Positions 63,024-64,000 of a DNA stretch of 64,000 nt are shown here, piece by piece. Source of the DNA: Oxalobacteraceae bacterium UBA4003 (lineage in GTDB: Bacteria > Pseudomonadota > Gammaproteobacteria > Burkholderiales > Burkholderiaceae_D); NCBI GenBank assembly GCA_002384815.1, contig DGBN01000029.1:62001-126000 (forward strand), read 5' to 3'. The notes below the pieces were generated by a model that was given only the letters and a program-made list of their open reading frames with translations, was not told the DNA's origin and ran no database searches. The position numbers were made by a program, and so were the translations under genes. Numbering within the stretch: the first letter of the stretch is position 1; each line of letters begins with the position of its first letter.

Positions 63024-64000
63024 TCACTTTTTGCCTGGCAAATAGATTTGATCAAACACGCCGCCATCAGAGAAATGCTTCTTCTGTGCGGTAGCCCAAC
63101 CACCAACATCTGCAATCGTGTACAACTTCACTTTTGGAAATTGTGCTGCGTATTTTTTCGCAACGTTCACGTCCGTAGGACGATAGTAGTTTTGCGCTGC
63201 AATTTCCTGACCTTCCGTCGTGTACAGATATTTCAGGTAAGCCTCAGCCACCTTGCGTGTACCGCGACGATCGACCACTTTGTCGACTACAGCCACTGGT
63301 GGTTCAGCCAGGATACTGACGGAAGGCGCAATGATTTCAACCTTGTCCGGGCCCAGTTCCTTGATCGCCAGGATGGCTTCGTTTTCCCATGCCAGCAAAA
63401 CGTCGCCTATGCCGCGTTCAACAAAAGTAGTGGTTGATCCACGTGCGCCGGAATCCAGCACCGGTACGTTCTTGTACAGTTTGGAGATGAAGTCAGTAGC
63501 CGTTGCTTCAGTACCGCCCGGCTGTTTCAATGCATACAGCCATGCAGCCAAATGGTTCCAGCGAGCGCCGCCTGATGTTTTTGGATTTGGTGTGATGACG
63601 GCTACACCTGGCTTGACCAGATCGTTCCAGTCCTTGATGCCTTTAGGATTGCCTTTGCGGACCAGGAACACGATGGTAGAGGTATAAGGCGAGCTGTTGT
63701 GCGGCAAACGTTTTTGCCAGTCTTTGGCAAGCAGGCCTTTATCCGCGATAGCGTCAATGTCATACGCCAATGCCAGTGTCACCACATCTGCTTCCAGACC
63801 ATCGATGACTGCACGTCCCTGTTTGCCCGAACCGCCATGCGATACTTTCGCCTTGACGTCGTCGCCGGTTTTTGTTTTCCATTCCTTGGCGAACGCCTTG
63901 TTGAAGTCCTGATACAACTCACGCGTTGGATCGTAAGAGACGTTCAACAACGATACTTCTGCCGCATGTACGGCTGGTGCAATCAGTGCAATTGCGAAGG
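63024..64000 (-). CDS. sbp: sulfate-binding periplasmic protein (5' end off window)
   Basis: The frame runs through the window edge. In-frame residues upstream of the first listed start read as the end of a signal peptide (ALIAPAVHA|AEVSLLNVSYDPTRE), so the true start lies beyond 64000. The mature protein shows the Sbp family pattern: YDPTRELYQDFNKAF, VSHGGSGKQGRAVIDGLEAD, PNPKTSGGARWNHLAAWLYA and RGIGDVLLAWENEAILAIKE. It delivers sulfate or thiosulfate to the CysTWA permease, whose genes are about 37 kb away. It lies 24 bases upstream of ssuE, presumably in the same operon. Confidence 0.94.
   Translation of the reverse strand, partial: FAIALIAPAVHAAEVSLLNVSYDPTRELYQDFNKAFAKEWKTKTGDDVKAKVSHGGSGKQGRAVIDGLEADVVTLALAYDIDAIADKGLLAKDWQKRLPHNSSPYTSTIVFLVRKGNPKGIKDWNDLVKPGVAVITPNPKTSGGARWNHLAAWLYALKQPGGTEATATDFISKLYKNVPVLDSGARGSTTTFVERGIGDVLLAWENEAILAIKELGPDKVEIIAPSVSILAEPPVAVVDKVVDRRGTRKVAEAYLKYLYTTEGQEIAAQNYYRPTDVNVAKKYAAQFPKVKLYTIADVGGWATAQKKHFSDGGVFDQIYLPGKK

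Overview
The window looks like chromosomal DNA of a betaproteobacterium of the order Burkholderiales, most likely family Oxalobacteraceae (Herminiimonas/Janthinobacterium-like). This is inferred from the gene order ribF-ileS-lspA-coaBC-dut, the ssuEADCBF layout, the kdp layout and the moderate GC content. No rRNA, tRNA or CRISPR array was recognised.

Layout. (1) 1-21.3 kb is mostly housekeeping: a YhdP-like AsmA-type envelope protein (3' end outside the window) divergent from glnE; yjdM and a small unknown gene, bracketed by two copies of a diverged intergenic element; an FAH-family hydrolase; a leftward tkt-GNAT-gapA cluster; and a rightward rsmE, ribF-ileS-lspA-coaBC-dut series ending in an M48-like lipoprotein whose zinc site is degraded. 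(2) 21.3-26.1 kb: sodC, then cysB and the sulfate permease genes cysT-cysW-cysA. (3) 26.1-35.8 kb: an IS21-type transposase remnant, then a complete potassium operon (a 30-codon leader gene, kdpF, kdpA, kdpB, kdpC, a TorF-type porin gene, kdpD, kdpE). (4) 35.8-42.8 kb is accessory: an unknown Gly-rich membrane protein flanked by a duplicated mini-ORF motif, a methyltransferase, a Zrg-like zinc/metal ABC operon (DUF2796, ATPase, FtsX-type permease, DUF3299), then an outer-membrane barrel gene and a VOC gene separated by palindromic elements. (5) 42.8-52.7 kb is the most distinctive part: a compact leftward operon encoding a TonB-dependent receptor, a dual-domain beta-propeller phytase, TonB, ExbB, ExbD and a Tat-exported PhoX-type phosphatase. 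A good match to a Pho box lies upstream. A degenerate GGDEF membrane protein and an AraC-type regulator are divergent from it. (6) 52.9-58.1 kb: an orphan ParB-like protein, mnmH-selD (selenium-modified tRNA), a cytochrome c, and a hydrolase/degenerate EAL pair. (7) 58.1-64 kb: the leftward sulfur-scavenging cluster sbp-ssuE-ssuA-ssuD-ssuC-ssuB-ssuF.

The genes share a nutrient-scavenging theme. Sulfate (CysTWA with Sbp, CysB) and alkanesulfonates (Ssu) supply sulfur. Kdp supplies K+ under limitation. The Zrg-like operon probably supplies zinc. The phytase operon appears to be a self-contained phytate/organophosphate system: receptor, its own energy-transducing complex, a phytase that releases phosphate, and a second phosphatase. 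The best candidate for a little-described system is this phytase-TonB-PhoX operon with its predicted PhoB control and adjacent degenerate GGDEF/AraC pair. Smaller leads are the leader gene coupled to kdpF, the repeated intergenic element at 6.9/8.2 kb, and the palindrome-delimited genes at 41-42.7 kb.
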